Positions 19,828 to 29,479 of a stretch of DNA of 64,000 nucleotides are shown in pieces. Source of the stretch: Colwellia ponticola (GTDB taxonomy: Bacteria; Pseudomonadota; Gammaproteobacteria; Enterobacterales; Alteromonadaceae). Below the pieces are notes generated by a model. It was not told where the DNA came from. It saw only the letters and a list, made by a program, of their open reading frames with translations, and ran no database searches. Position numbers and translations under genes: made by a program. Position 1 is the first letter of the stretch, and every line of letters begins with the position of its first letter. The DNA lies in NCBI RefSeq assembly GCF_005885605.1, contig NZ_SZVP01000004.1, positions 181,445 to 245,444 of the forward strand, in the 5' to 3' direction.

Positions 19828-21906
19828 TTATACCCCTGATGTTTTTTTGTTAGCTGTTGATGAGCTAGTGGATGAACTAAGTACTGGGCTAGTTAATGAG
19901 TCAGCCATTACTTGCGAATTATCAACCACTGTTTTTCTGCGGCGATAGCGCTTATCAAAGATAGAAAGCAGCGCACCAAGTCCCATGAAAATAGCACCTA
20001 ACCAAATCCAACGAACGAAAGGTTTGTAATGTACGCGAATAGCCCAAGCACCCTCTGGTAGTGGGTCTCCTAAAGCAACATAGACATCACGGAATAAGCC
20101 TGGATCAATACCTGCTTCAGTCATACCCATGGTTTGTACACGGTAAGTACGACGCTCTGGTTTTAATAACGAAACAAAGTCACTTTCGCCTGAGCTGTTC
20201 ACTTTATAGATATTAATTTGTCCTTGCTCAGCACTATAGTTTGGCCCTTCAATATGTTTAATGCCTTTAAACTCAATTTCATAACCAGAAATAACCACTC
20301 TTTCATTAAGCGACATTTTCATGTTAGTTTCGCTTTCATACATTGACACGATTGTCACGCCAACAATAGTAATAGCAATACCTGCATGAGCTGTTGCCAT
20401 ACCTAAATGACTAATCGTTAATTTTCCTGATGTGTTAAGTTGATGATGGACTTCCTTTACTACCACTAAGAAAACCCAAGTAGCAAGCGTAATCCCCATA
20501 GCAACTAAGGCATTAAACTCACCACCGTAAATCACAGGGAATAGCAAACCAAAGGCAATACTAAACACAGACGGTTTAAATAAATGTTTGCGTAGTTCAC
20601 CTTTTTTAGCTTTTTTCCAACGAATTAACGGCCCTATTCCCATCACAACAAATAAAATACTCATAATAGGAATAAAAACGGCATTAAAGTAAGGAGGACC
20701 TACCGATATTTTTCCGTACCCTAACGCATCAACTAATAGAGGGTATAAGGTGCCTAACAATACGGTGACAGCGGCAACCACCAAAATCACATTACACAGT
20801 AATAGTGCTGTTTCTCGGGAATAAAAAGCAAAGCGAGAGAAACTTGAGACAGTACTTGCTCTAAATGCATAAAGGGTTAACGATCCGCCCATCGCAATAG
20901 CTAAAATCATCAAGATGAAAATACCACGTGAAGGATCGGCAGCAAAAGAATGCACCGATGTGATCACACCTGAACGTACCAAGAAGGTACCCAATAAACT
21001 TAAACCAAAGGCAAAAATAGCCAGTAATATTGTCCAGTTTCTAAAAGTGCCACGTTTTTCTGTTACGGCTAATGAGTGAATCAGTGCAGTGCCGACAAGC
21101 CAAGGCATAAACGAAGCATTTTCAACCGGATCCCAGAACCACCAACCGCCCCAGCCAAGTTCATAATACGCCCACCAACTGCCTAGTGCGATACCAATTG
21201 TTAAAAACATCCATGCACCTAATGTCCAAGGTCGAGACCAGCGAGCCCAAGCTGCATCCATTTTGCCAGCCATTAATGCAGCGACCGCAAAAGCAAAAGC
21301 CACAGCAAAACCAACATAACCAAGATATAACAATGGCGGATGAATAATTAATCCAACGTCTTGTAATAGTGGATTTAAATCACGACCTTCCATGGGTACA
21401 TTAGGCCATAAGCGTTCAAATGGATTAGAAGTAAGGAGAGTAAAAGCAATAAAGCCTATAGCGACCATACCCATAACCGCTAAAACACGGGCAATGAATT
21501 CTTCTTCAATACCGTCTGAAAAGCGTGCTACGGCGGCTGTCCACGCGGTTAATGAAAAAACCCATAAGAGTAATGAACCTTCATGACCACCCCAAACTGC
21601 GCTAATTTTAAAATAGTAAGGCAAGTGAGTATTAGAGTGACTCGCTATATATTTAATAGAGAAGTCATCGATAACAAAACTGTAAGCAAGGATAACAATA
21701 CTGATAGCGGTAAATAAAAACATACCGTAAGTAAGAGGCTTAGCATAGCCCATGAGTTTTTTTAACGAACTCTGCTGTGAACTCTGTACTCCAATTAACG
21801 GAATAAAGCTTAAACAAAATGAAAATGCTAAAGCAATAATAAGGGCTAAGTGTCCTAGCTCGGGTATAAGCTCAGGCATTTGTGTGGCTACCACATCTGG
21901 TATCAT
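19828..21906 (-). CDS. ccmF: Haem lyase CcmF
   Basis: A 692-residue polytopic membrane protein with about 15 hydrophobic segments. It carries the tryptophan-rich WWD domain (WGGWWFWDPVENASFMPW) that binds haem, and conserved periplasmic histidines around HPPLLYLGY and VRSGVITSVHSFA. CcmF with CcmH/CcmI attaches haem from CcmE to apocytochrome c. It is the first gene of the minus-strand operon, divergent from ccmABCDE across a 291-base intergenic region that must hold both promoters. Confidence 0.97.
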   Translation of the reverse strand: MIPDVVATQMPELIPELGHLALIIALAFSFCLSFIPLIGVQSSQQSSLKKLMGYAKPLTYGMFLFTAISIVILAYSFVIDDFSIKYIASHSNTHLPYYFKISAVWGGHEGSLLLWVFSLTAWTAAVARFSDGIEEEFIARVLAVMGMVAIGFIAFTLLTSNPFERLWPNVPMEGRDLNPLLQDVGLIIHPPLLYLGYVGFAVAFAFAVAALMAGKMDAAWARWSRPWTLGAWMFLTIGIALGSWWAYYELGWGGWWFWDPVENASFMPWLVGTALIHSLAVTEKRGTFRNWTILLAIFAFGLSLLGTFLVRSGVITSVHSFAADPSRGIFILMILAIAMGGSLTLYAFRASTVSSFSRFAFYSRETALLLCNVILVVAAVTVLLGTLYPLLVDALGYGKISVGPPYFNAVFIPIMSILFVVMGIGPLIRWKKAKKGELRKHLFKPSVFSIAFGLLFPVIYGGEFNALVAMGITLATWVFLVVVKEVHHQLNTSGKLTISHLGMATAHAGIAITIVGVTIVSMYESETNMKMSLNERVVISGYEIEFKGIKHIEGPNYSAEQGQINIYKVNSSGESDFVSLLKPERRTYRVQTMGMTEAGIDPGLFRDVYVALGDPLPEGAWAIRVHYKPFVRWIWLGAIFMGLGALLSIFDKRYRRRKTVVDNSQVMADSLTSPVLSSSTSSSTANKKTSGV

Positions 21907-22197
21907 TGGTTTCTCCGCTCTACTTCAAAAAAAATTAACCTGTAGTGGCTAATTATCAATACTAATGAGGTTAAAAATTACCGCGTCATACTAACATCTT
22001 ATTAGAGCAGATATTAATGTTATTTAAGCGCTCAAGTTGTTTCATAATGTTACAAGTTTCTGGGTAATATTAATAACGGCTATGGTATTATGTTGCTCAT
22101 ATGAGAAGTTACTCGACCCACATACACTAAACTTCTTGCTACTAGCTTGGGGTAAAATTTGAACTTTAACCTTAACTAAACGTTGAGAAAATAATAA

Positions 22198-22866
22198 GTG
22201 AATACCTTGTCTAAAAAAAATTCGACACCGTTAATCAGTGCCAAAAAACTTACCTGTATTCGAGAAGAGCGCTTATTGTTTGATGAACTCTCCCTGGAGA
22301 TTAGCGCCGGTGACATAGTGCAAGTAGAAGGACCTAATGGCTCAGGAAAGACCAGTTTATTACGTATATTATCTGGACTATCGCAGCCCTATGATGGAAA
22401 AATATTTTATAAAAACCAATTAATTAGCCGCTGTAGAGAAGAATTTCATCAAAACCTACTGTATTTTGGTCATTTATCTGGCGTAAAAGGTGAAATGACC
22501 GCTGAAGAAAATCTTGACTTTAATTTAGCCCTCCATGGTAATAACACCACTGAAAGTTTGGCTTACTTGGCTAACGTTAACCTTGCCGGTTTTGAAGATA
22601 GTTTAGCCTCACATTTAAGCGCAGGTCAGCATAGACGTATCGCCTTAGCACGGTTATATCAAAGTCATGCGCCTATTTGGATTTTAGATGAACCTTTTAC
22701 TGCCATTGATAAACAAGGTGTCGCGAGTTTAGAGCAATTATTTATTGCCCATGCCGCTCGAGGTGGTTGTGTTATTTTAACGACTCACCAAGATTTAATT
22801 ACTATTAAGCCCGAGCAAGTAACAAAAATCACCTTAGATTATAGCTATGATAGCGCTTTTGATTAA
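22198..22866 (+). CDS. ccmA: Haem exporter ATPase CcmA
   Basis: A 222-residue ABC ATPase. Walker [10 protein letters not shown] is at about 45-53, the signature [15 protein letters not shown] is present, and Walker B is [11 protein letters not shown]. With CcmB and CcmC it releases holo-CcmE. The start is GTG at 22198 with only a weak ribosome binding site. First gene of ccmABCDE; ccmB follows after 35 bases. Confidence 0.95.
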   Translation: MNTLSKKNSTPLISAKKLTCIREERLLFDELSLEISAGDIVQVEGPNGSGKTSLLRILSGLSQPYDGKIFYKNQLISRCREEFHQNLLYFGHLSGVKGEMTAEENLDFNLALHGNNTTESLAYLANVNLAGFEDSLASHLSAGQHRRIALARLYQSHAPIWILDEPFTAIDKQGVASLEQLFIAHAARGGCVILTTHQDLITIKPEQVTKITLDYSYDSAFD

Positions 22867-22901
22867 TACATCACCTTCAGCGCATATAGAGAAAAGACCT
22901 A

Positions 22902-23771
22902 ATGACCTTAAAAGCTAACGCTGAACAAGCCACTAAACATTCTGTTACAAAGCATACAACAATAAAAAGCAGTTCAACTGAGAGTCTTTCAGCAGAAAGT
23001 GTCATAATGGGCAAGGTTTCAATAGAACATATCAGCTTGGAAAGTAGCACATTGAAAAGCACAACGTTGGAAAGTCATACACAGTCATCACCGCAACTCT
23101 CATACCGTCATGCATTTATGCTGGTATTAAAGCGTGATCTTACTATTGCTATGCGCCATAAAGATGACATTATTAACCCGCTACTCTTTTTTGTTATTGT
23201 GGTGACGCTGTTCCCACTAGGAATAGGCCCAGAAGCACAAACGTTAAGTCGTATTGCACCAGGCATTATTTGGGTAGCGGCGCTACTGGCAACGTTATTA
23301 TCACTCGATCGATTATTTAAATCGGATCACCTCGATGGCTCGCTAGAGCAAATGTTACTCAGCCCTCACCCTATTTTTATTTTAGTGTTAGCAAAAATAT
23401 TTGCCCATTGGTTAATCACCGGCTTACCGCTTATTTTAATAGCACCACTACTGGCAGTGTTATTACATTTAGATGAGCGCAGTTATACTGCCTTGTTATT
23501 AACCTTGTTACTTGGCACGCCTGTGCTGAGTTTACTTGGCGCAGTCGGTGTCGCACTTACTGTAGGGATTAAAAAAGGCGGCGTATTACTGAGCCTGCTT
23601 GTTTTACCTCTTTATATACCTGTGTTGATTTTTGCCACCAGTGCGATAGATACTGCCGCACTTGGTTTACCTTATAGCGGTCAGCTTGCTATAATCGCGG
23701 CATTATTTTTTGGTTCTTTAACACTAGCCCCTTTTGCTGTTGGGGCCGCACTAAAAGTGAGTACTAACTAA
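22902..23771 (+). CDS. ccmB: Haem exporter permease CcmB with N-terminal extension
   Basis: A 289-residue protein. Residues from about 73 match CcmB throughout (KRDLTIAMRHKDDIINPL, then LFPLGIGPEAQTLSRIAPG, and six transmembrane segments), the permease partner of CcmA. The first 72 residues are extra: Ser/Thr-rich with degenerate SLES/TLES repeats and no hydrophobic segment. Usual CcmB is about 220 residues. Met73 (ATG at 23118) coincides with the normal start, so the true start may be there; however, the long frame begins right after ccmA and has no stop. It overlaps ccmC by one base. Confidence 0.92.
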   Translation: MTLKANAEQATKHSVTKHTTIKSSSTESLSAESVIMGKVSIEHISLESSTLKSTTLESHTQSSPQLSYRHAFMLVLKRDLTIAMRHKDDIINPLLFFVIVVTLFPLGIGPEAQTLSRIAPGIIWVAALLATLLSLDRLFKSDHLDGSLEQMLLSPHPIFILVLAKIFAHWLITGLPLILIAPLLAVLLHLDERSYTALLLTLLLGTPVLSLLGAVGVALTVGIKKGGVLLSLLVLPLYIPVLIFATSAIDTAALGLPYSGQLAIIAALFFGSLTLAPFAVGAALKVSTN

Positions 23772-24514
23772 TGTGGAAATGGTTACACCCTTATGCAAAC
23801 CCAGAAGTCTCTTATCACCTAACTAATAAGTTACTGCCTTGGTTTAGTGGCCTAGCGGCAGTATTTTTAACCATTGGTTTAGTATGGGCTTTGTTATTTG
23901 CCCCTGCTGATTATCAGCAAGGTGATAGTTTTCGTATTTTTTACGTACATGTACCTGCCGCGTCCTTGTCAATGGGCATTTATTTTGCCATGGCAATTGC
24001 CGCGTTTAGTAGCTTAGTATGGCAATTGAAACTTGCGGATGCCTCAGCAGCTGCTATAGCTCCTGTTGGCGCAGCATTTACTGCTATTGCACTTATTACC
24101 GGTGCTGCATGGGGTAAACCTATGTGGGGTACTTGGTGGATATGGGATGCTCGTTTAACGTCTGAACTTATTTTATTGTTTTTATACCTAGGGGTTATCG
24201 CACTACATAACGCGTTTGAAGATAAAAACCTTGCCGGTAAAGCCGCTGGGATATTAACCCTAGTGGGTGTCATTAATATCCCGATCATTAAGTACTCAGT
24301 TGACTGGTGGAATACACTCCATCAAGGCTCTACCGTCAGTAAGTTAGGTAAGCCATCAATGTCACTTGATATGCTATGGCCATTTATCTTTTCTTTTATT
24401 GGTTTTTCATTCTTAGTCGGGGTGATTATTTGTCTACGTTTTCGTAATGAAATATTAGCACGTAATAGCATACGCCCATGGGTACGTGAGCTGGTAAAAA
24501 ATAAGGCCTGTTAG
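23771..24514 (+). CDS. ccmC: Haem transporter CcmC
   Basis: A 247-residue membrane protein with six transmembrane segments and the WWD motif WGKPMWGTWWIWDARLTSE, plus conserved histidines in YVHVPAA and the WWNTLHQG segment. CcmC loads haem onto CcmE. Its ATG overlaps the ccmB stop (TAATG). Confidence 0.97.
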   Translation: MWKWLHPYANPEVSYHLTNKLLPWFSGLAAVFLTIGLVWALLFAPADYQQGDSFRIFYVHVPAASLSMGIYFAMAIAAFSSLVWQLKLADASAAAIAPVGAAFTAIALITGAAWGKPMWGTWWIWDARLTSELILLFLYLGVIALHNAFEDKNLAGKAAGILTLVGVINIPIIKYSVDWWNTLHQGSTVSKLGKPSMSLDMLWPFIFSFIGFSFLVGVIICLRFRNEILARNSIRPWVRELVKNKAC

Positions 24515-24576
24515 CCATATCAGTTAACATTTAACGTGACAAAAATAAAATTAGCAACGTAGTTGGAGAGCATTCA

Positions 24577-24840
24577 ATGCAATTTAATAGTTTTAGCGAT
24601 TTCATCAATATGGGCGGTTATGGCTTTTATGTATGGCTTTCTTTTGGTGTGTCGGCTTTAATACTTAGCCTTTTGTTGATCAGCTCTAAACGTGGCCATC
24701 AGCAAATTATCAATCAAATTGCTAAGCGCAAACAACGTGAAGATAAGCTTCGCGAAGCTAAAGCACTTAGAAAAAAGCACAATGAAAAAAATGAAGAAGC
24801 TAAAAAAGCTAATGCAGCATTAAACGAGGTAACTGAATAA
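24577..24840 (+). CDS. ccmD: Haem exporter small subunit CcmD
   Basis: An 87-residue protein with one transmembrane helix (about residues 17-39) and a charged, Lys/Glu-rich cytoplasmic tail. The N terminus [19 protein letters not shown] is typical of CcmD, which helps release holo-CcmE from CcmC. It overlaps ccmE by one base. Confidence 0.92.
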   Translation: MQFNSFSDFINMGGYGFYVWLSFGVSALILSLLLISSKRGHQQIINQIAKRKQREDKLREAKALRKKHNEKNEEAKKANAALNEVTE

Positions 24841-25376
24841 TGAATCCACGCCGTAAAAAACGTCTAGCGATTGTTGGCTCTATCCTGATTGGCATCAGCG
24901 TTGTCGCTGGGCTGGTTTTATATGCCTTAAGTCAGAACATCGATTTATTTTTTACCCCATCTGAGATCACTCAAGGTAAAAAAGACACTGGCTTAAAGCC
25001 AACCATTGGTCAGCGTATACGTATTGGGGGCTTAGTCGTACCCGGTTCAGTAAAGCGTGACGCTGAAAGTTTAAAAGTGTCATTTAGACTAAGTGATATG
25101 ACTATGCCCATCGTGTTTAAAGATAGCGATCCTATGATTACTGTTTATTACGAAGGCATATTGCCGGATCTGTTTCGTGAAGGCCAAGGCATTGTTGCCA
25201 ATGGTACCTTAACTGAGCATCCACCAACGGGGTTAAGTATTGAAGCCAGTGAAGTACTTGCTAAGCATGATGAAAACTATATGCCAGCTGAGTTAGCTGA
25301 GGCAGCCGGTCAAAAACATGACAAAACTACCTATAGTGACAAGCAATTAGAGAGTAAAAAAACTAACAGCTATTAA
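24840..25376 (+). CDS. ccmE: Cytochrome c maturation haem chaperone CcmE
   Basis: A 178-residue membrane-anchored periplasmic chaperone. It begins MNPRRKKRL, followed by one transmembrane helix (about 9-30) and an OB-fold domain. The haem-binding histidine is in [11 protein letters not shown] (His143), with the conserved tyrosine four residues on. Haem is covalently held here until CcmF transfers it. Last gene of ccmABCDE. Confidence 0.97.
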   Translation: MNPRRKKRLAIVGSILIGISVVAGLVLYALSQNIDLFFTPSEITQGKKDTGLKPTIGQRIRIGGLVVPGSVKRDAESLKVSFRLSDMTMPIVFKDSDPMITVYYEGILPDLFREGQGIVANGTLTEHPPTGLSIEASEVLAKHDENYMPAELAEAAGQKHDKTTYSDKQLESKKTNSY

Positions 25377-25416
25377 GGCTAAAAATTAACTTAACTGCTA
25401 ATAATACATAGCATTG

Positions 25417-25440
25417 GGATGACCTTGTGCAAGGTCATCC
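25417..25440 (+). terminator. Hairpin between ccmE and nagA
   Basis: Perfect 10-bp stem GGATGACCTT / AAGGTCATCC with a 4-base loop, 40 bases after the ccmE stop. No T run follows, so it may be a weak terminator or an mRNA 3' stabiliser. Confidence 0.45.
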
Positions 25441-25505
25441 GCCTTCATTAAACGCTCGTATTCACAACGCTCATATTAACGACTTTTATAATATAGTTAA
25501 TTACC

Positions 25506-26639
25506 CTAGTAAAACTTTTTCCCCGCAATCCAAGTTTCTTTCACCGACAGATCATCGTTTAGTACCAGCATATCTGCTTGCTTTCCTTGGCAAAGCTCAC
25601 CGCGAATAAGCGTGTTATGGTGATATAAATACTGGGCTGGGTATAAACTTGCCATACGAATAGCTTCACCTAGCTCAATGCCTAACTGTTGATGGGTGTT
25701 TTTAACAGCAGCTGCCATGGTTAATGAAGAACCAGCCAGCTCACCAGTGGTTGATGTCAGTTTGCCGTTATTAACATAAACAGTACGATCGTAGAGCGCA
25801 AATTGAGTGAGTTCTGTACCTACAGGTGGCATAGCATCAGTCACTAAAAACACCTTGCCCTGTGGCTTAGCTTGAATAGCTAATTGACAACTAGCGTAAT
25901 CAACATGGAAACCATCTACAATTAAACCGCAACTGGTGTGATTATTTAACAGTGCAGCACCAACAACGCCTGGTTCGCGCCCTTGCAATGGTGACATAGC
26001 ATTAAACAAATGGGTAAAGCCACTTGCACCGGCATCAATAGCTGCTTGTGCAGTTTTAAAGTCGGCATTAGTGTGCCCTAAACAAACTCTAATACCTAAC
26101 GCGACCATACGTTTGATATCAGCTGGACTGACATTTTCTGGTGCAAGAGTAACTATCACCTGTCCTATGTCTTGGCGCGAAAACACCTGCCACTCCTCAG
26201 CTGAAATACTGCGAATGTAATCAGCACAGTGTGTGCCTTTTTTCGCAATGGATAAGTGCGGTCCTTCGAAATGAATACCAATAATACCTGGAACGCCTTG
26301 TGCTATTGCTTGTGCAATGGCATCAGCAGCTTGTTGCATTATTGATAGCGTATCGGTAATTAACGTTGCCATCATGGCTGTAGTACCAAACTGAGCATGA
26401 GCCTTTATCATGGTTTTTAATTGCTCAACCGATGGTGAATCATTAAATAAGGCTCCACCACCACCGTTTACTTGTAAATCAATATAACCAGGCACAACTA
26501 AACCGGTAGCCATAATATCAATCTGACTAATGTTTTGATCAATGGAGGTAATTTTACCATCAGCTATGGTTAATACCTGATCTTCAAGAAAGGTTTTTCC
26601 ATTAAAAAGTCGTTGAGCATAAAAACGTATTGGCATCAT
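25506..26639 (-). CDS. nagA: N-acetylglucosamine-6-phosphate deacetylase
   Basis: A 377-residue amidohydrolase that removes acetate from GlcNAc-6-P to give GlcN-6-P. Family motifs: GYIDLQVNGGGG near residue 53, GIHFEGPHLS (metal-binding Glu), VCLGHTNADF and GFTHLFNAM (metal-binding His), and the catalytic Asp in VFLVTDAMPP. It is downstream of nagK, which makes its substrate in this type of pathway (GlcNAc taken up unphosphorylated). A TGACA-N4-TGTCA palindrome lies just upstream. Confidence 0.95.
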   Translation of the reverse strand: MMPIRFYAQRLFNGKTFLEDQVLTIADGKITSIDQNISQIDIMATGLVVPGYIDLQVNGGGGALFNDSPSVEQLKTMIKAHAQFGTTAMMATLITDTLSIMQQAADAIAQAIAQGVPGIIGIHFEGPHLSIAKKGTHCADYIRSISAEEWQVFSRQDIGQVIVTLAPENVSPADIKRMVALGIRVCLGHTNADFKTAQAAIDAGASGFTHLFNAMSPLQGREPGVVGAALLNNHTSCGLIVDGFHVDYASCQLAIQAKPQGKVFLVTDAMPPVGTELTQFALYDRTVYVNNGKLTSTTGELAGSSLTMAAAVKNTHQQLGIELGEAIRMASLYPAQYLYHHNTLIRGELCQGKQADMLVLNDDLSVKETWIAGKKFY

Positions 26640-26662
26640 TGGCTACCCTAAATTATTTACCC

Positions 26663-26676
26663 TGACATCTTTGTCA
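26663..26676 (-). promoter_or_regulatory. Candidate operator upstream of nagA
   Basis: Inverted repeat TGACA-N4-TGTCA, 24 bases before the nagA start codon. The position suits a repressor of amino-sugar catabolism; the regulator is not in the window and the assignment is an inference. Confidence 0.4.
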
Positions 26677-26791
26677 TAAAATACTTGTCATAATATAGCA
26701 ACGTTAAAATATCAGCTTCAATGAGAGTTTGAGATGAAGTGCTAATCATCAATTGTTATAGCAATGAGTTAACGTAGTTAAATATATTTAG

Positions 26792-27688
26792 CTACTGCCT
26801 AGCTTGCTGTTGTCTAGCATAGAGTACAGCACCAACTTCAGGCGCATTTAATGGTGGAGATAATCGGCTTTGCAGCGTATTGGCTAACCAAGGTATTAAC
26901 CTTGATGTTAAGCCACCTATCATTGACAAGCGCGGTGGTTTTTTCTGAAATAACGTTTCAGCCATCATATTAATATATTGGGCTCCGTCATTAATAATAG
27001 CCAAAGCGGCTTTATCACCGAGCTCTGCGGCAGCAAAGACTACGCTAGCTTGTTGGGCATAAAAGGTTGCTTTTTGGTTAGCTACCGCTTCAACTAAATC
27101 AATATCACTATGACAGTTAAGTTTTTTTAGTAACGCATCTGTCATCAGTGTTGTGGGAAGTAAGCCGTCAAGAGAGAGTAACACTTGCTCAACAGCTTGT
27201 AAGCCAAACCAAGCGCCACTGCCCTTATCTCCTTGAGGAAAGCCATGACCACCAACAACAGTATACTGCTGGTTAACGCAACAAAAGCCACAAGAGCCAG
27301 TACCACTGATAATGACTGCGCCATCACTACCGTGGTGAGCCCCTAAACAAGCAATTAATAAATCAGTGGTTAAATGCATAGTCTTAAAAGGGTGTCGCCA
27401 AGCGGAAACTTTATCAAATAATATCGGCATGTTAACGCCCGCCAAGCCAATCCCAGCAATAACGTCATGGAGTTGAATGTGCGCCAACCCGGCATTATTA
27501 AGTGCTAGCGTTGCTGATTGAGTAATAGAATGAGTCGCTTGTTCAAAACCATGTAACGGATTACCTGGACCTGAAATTCCCATACCCAGTATTTCGTTAT
27601 TCTCGTTCATAACAATGGCTTTGCATTTACTGCCGCCACCATCAATACCTAAAAATAACGACTGACTGGTATTACTGAGCGTTGACAT
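26792..27688 (-). CDS. nagK: N-acetylglucosamine kinase, BadF/BcrA ATPase family
   Basis: About 298 residues. The start is uncertain: ATG at 27688, chosen here, leads straight into SLFLGIDGGGSKCKA; an in-frame TTG at 27721 would add 11 residues and overlap a small upstream gene. The N-terminal phosphate motif GIDGGGSK, the ISGTGSCGF phosphate-2 segment, and GGHGFPQGDKGSGAW identify the BadF/BadG/BcrA ATPase family to which proteobacterial GlcNAc kinases belong. It would phosphorylate GlcNAc to GlcNAc-6-P for NagA, encoded 152 bases downstream. Confidence 0.88.
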   Translation of the reverse strand: MSTLSNTSQSLFLGIDGGGSKCKAIVMNENNEILGMGISGPGNPLHGFEQATHSITQSATLALNNAGLAHIQLHDVIAGIGLAGVNMPILFDKVSAWRHPFKTMHLTTDLLIACLGAHHGSDGAVIISGTGSCGFCCVNQQYTVVGGHGFPQGDKGSGAWFGLQAVEQVLLSLDGLLPTTLMTDALLKKLNCHSDIDLVEAVANQKATFYAQQASVVFAAAELGDKAALAIINDGAQYINMMAETLFQKKPPRLSMIGGLTSRLIPWLANTLQSRLSPPLNAPEVGAVLYARQQQARQ

Positions 27689-27695
27689 AGGCAAT

Positions 27696-27851
27696 TTATT
27701 TACGATTGAATGATTCTTCAATTTTTTTCATTTTTGCTAAATAATTCAAGTGCGCTTTTCTCGCTGCAAAAATAAAAACAGCGATAACGGCAACTATTGA
27801 TAGAGAGAGTACGATAGGCTCTTGTGAGAGTATATTATTCAACCATTCCAT
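27696..27851 (-). CDS. Small single-span membrane protein upstream of nagK
   Basis: A 51-residue reading frame too short for standard calling. It starts with ATG after a good ribosome binding site (AAGGAAAG, nine bases before). Residues 12-30 form a hydrophobic helix (PIVLSLSIVAVIAVFIFAA), followed by a basic and then a mixed-charge tail ending SFNRK. It ends just before the nagK start, so the two are probably co-translated. I do not recognise a family. It could tune a transporter of the same pathway, but nothing in the sequence shows this. Confidence 0.5.
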   Translation of the reverse strand: MEWLNNILSQEPIVLSLSIVAVIAVFIFAARKAHLNYLAKMKKIEESFNRK

Positions 27852-27983
27852 GGGTTACTTTCCTTAGTATTACTTTTTTAATATAAGAGACTGAGAGCTG
27901 CAAATATCAGTCGATATAGTTTAAAACTATATCTTAAACGTTGATAACTGTACGTTATATGTAACGCCTTAGATCTATACATT

Positions 27984-28094
27984 GATAACTTATATAGTAG
28001 CTATATATAAGTTATCAGTGACAAATAACCTGAGCGTTATTGGTCACATGGTAAGATATTTTATAACCTTGTTCAAGTTATAGAATATTTTACC
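27984..28094. repeat. Three consecutive inverted repeats
   Basis: GATAACTTATATA / TATATAAGTTATC (27984-28016), GTGACAAATAAC / GTTATTGGTCAC (28018-28047, one mismatch) and an 18-bp arm pair at 28050-28094 (two mismatches). They follow the rraB stop on the minus strand and may act together as terminator or attenuator; none has a clear T run. Confidence 0.5.
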
Positions 28095-28108
28095 TTTCAT
28101 CGATAAAA

Positions 28109-28459
28109 CTACTCTTCGAAGTAAGTGCCCCAACCATCGTAATCAACACCACATTTTTTTGCTAACTCAAACATCGCTTGGGTTTCTTTTTTGATTAATT
28201 CTACTTCTAGCATCTGCTCGGTAACAATATCAAAAGCAAACACCTTATCGCCATTTTCTAATTCGGCTTCTTCTGGCTCTTCAATTTCAAGGCCTAATTT
28301 AAATGCTGCGATAGCTGTTTTTTCTAATAGATCAAAATCACTGCTCGCAAAGTGGTGCTCTATCGTATGATAAACTTCGTCATTAGTGCCATCGCCTAAC
28401 AGTTCAGCAATTAACATTTCAGTGTGGCTAAACCATTGTTGTAATTCTTCATCAATCAT
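28109..28459 (-). CDS. rraB: Regulator of ribonuclease E activity B
   Basis: A 116-residue acidic cytoplasmic protein. IAELLGDGTNDEVYHTIEHHF, the FKLGLEIEEPEE region and the end VDYDGWGTYFEE match RraB (E. coli: [20 protein letters not shown] and VEYDGWGTYFED). RraB binds RNase E and changes degradosome activity. It is shorter than the E. coli protein because it lacks the acidic C-terminal tail. plsC lies 31 bases upstream on the same strand. Confidence 0.93.
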   Translation of the reverse strand: MIDEELQQWFSHTEMLIAELLGDGTNDEVYHTIEHHFASSDFDLLEKTAIAAFKLGLEIEEPEEAELENGDKVFAFDIVTEQMLEVELIKKETQAMFELAKKCGVDYDGWGTYFEE

Positions 28460-28490
28460 CTTTACTACCTATTTATTTTCTTTAAACAAT

Positions 28491-29234
28491 TTATCTATTA
28501 CGATAAGCCGCTGCTTCAGCTGATAACTTATCAATCTTATTAGCCATTAATGTATGCACTTCATTTACTGTAGAACGTAAGTTATCTCGATTAGCCGCCT
28601 CCAAATAAATAGGCGCTAAAAACTCGATAATAATTTTACCATTATTCCAACGATTTAAATCAATAGTACCCACTTGGTTACTAGCACAAATAGGCACAAT
28701 CGGTACATTCGCTTGCATCGCGGTACGAAAAGCGCCCGTTTTAAATGGTAATAAACCTTTACCTCGACTACGCGTACCTTCGGGAAACACCCAAACCGAC
28801 AGTTTGTTTTTTCTTATTTTATCTGCCGTTAACTCAATAGTATTCATGGCTTTATTGGTGTTTTTTCTATCAATTAAAATATTACCGGTTAACCAGTACA
28901 TTTGCCCAAAAAAAGGGATCCACTTTAAGCTTTTTTTACCTACGCTCACAGTGCCCGGTTGAACCGCGTTGGCATGGGTAAACAGATCATAGCTATTTTG
29001 ATGATTTGCCAACCAGACAACAGGGCCAATATTTTTAACCGACTCAGGAATTCTAACCTCAACGTTAATACCCAGTAAGGTAGTCACTTTTCCTAAAAAT
29101 TTTGCGGTATGATAAACATTATTGCGATGAAACGGACGCAACAAACAATAAAGTATTGAGGTAATGCTAATGATAAATAACGCCAAAAATAATAAAAATA
29201 TGCGTATAACAGCTAACAAATACAGCTCCAACAT
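28491..29234 (-). CDS. plsC: 1-acyl-sn-glycerol-3-phosphate acyltransferase
   Basis: A 247-residue inner-membrane enzyme of phospholipid synthesis. It has an N-terminal hydrophobic segment, the catalytic HX4D motif in ANHQNSYD, the ILIDRKN segment and the substrate-binding VFPEGTRSRGKGLLPF. It acylates lysophosphatidate to phosphatidate. Same strand as rraB, likely co-transcribed. Confidence 0.93.
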   Translation of the reverse strand: MLELYLLAVIRIFLLFLALFIISITSILYCLLRPFHRNNVYHTAKFLGKVTTLLGINVEVRIPESVKNIGPVVWLANHQNSYDLFTHANAVQPGTVSVGKKSLKWIPFFGQMYWLTGNILIDRKNTNKAMNTIELTADKIRKNKLSVWVFPEGTRSRGKGLLPFKTGAFRTAMQANVPIVPICASNQVGTIDLNRWNNGKIIIEFLAPIYLEAANRDNLRSTVNEVHTLMANKIDKLSAEAAAYRNR

Positions 29235-29292
29235 TAATAGCTAAAAAGATTATGGGCGAGTATACAGAAAAAATAAATAATAAAGCTATTAT

Positions 29293-29415
29293 TTATTTAG
29301 CTGAGAGCTTGGTCAGTCGATTATAAGAGCGTTTGAGTAAACGACTTTTAGTGTCGATGGTTGTGTTTTTTTTGGCAAGTTCAACACACTCAACCAGATC
29401 AATACTTAATGCCAT
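29293..29415 (-). CDS. Possible 40-residue basic protein
   Basis: Short ATG frame with AAGG five bases before the start codon; the product MALSIDLVECVELAKKNTTI plus a basic second half (KSRLLKRSYNRL) is predicted helical. It fills the gap between plsC and the iron transporter operon. No family recognised; it may be chance. Confidence 0.3.
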   Translation of the reverse strand: MALSIDLVECVELAKKNTTIDTKSRLLKRSYNRLTKLSAK

Positions 29416-29479
29416 CACAGCCTTTTAAAATAAACGGTTAGATAATGTAGCGGGGATTCTTCGCTGGTACTAACCGCGG

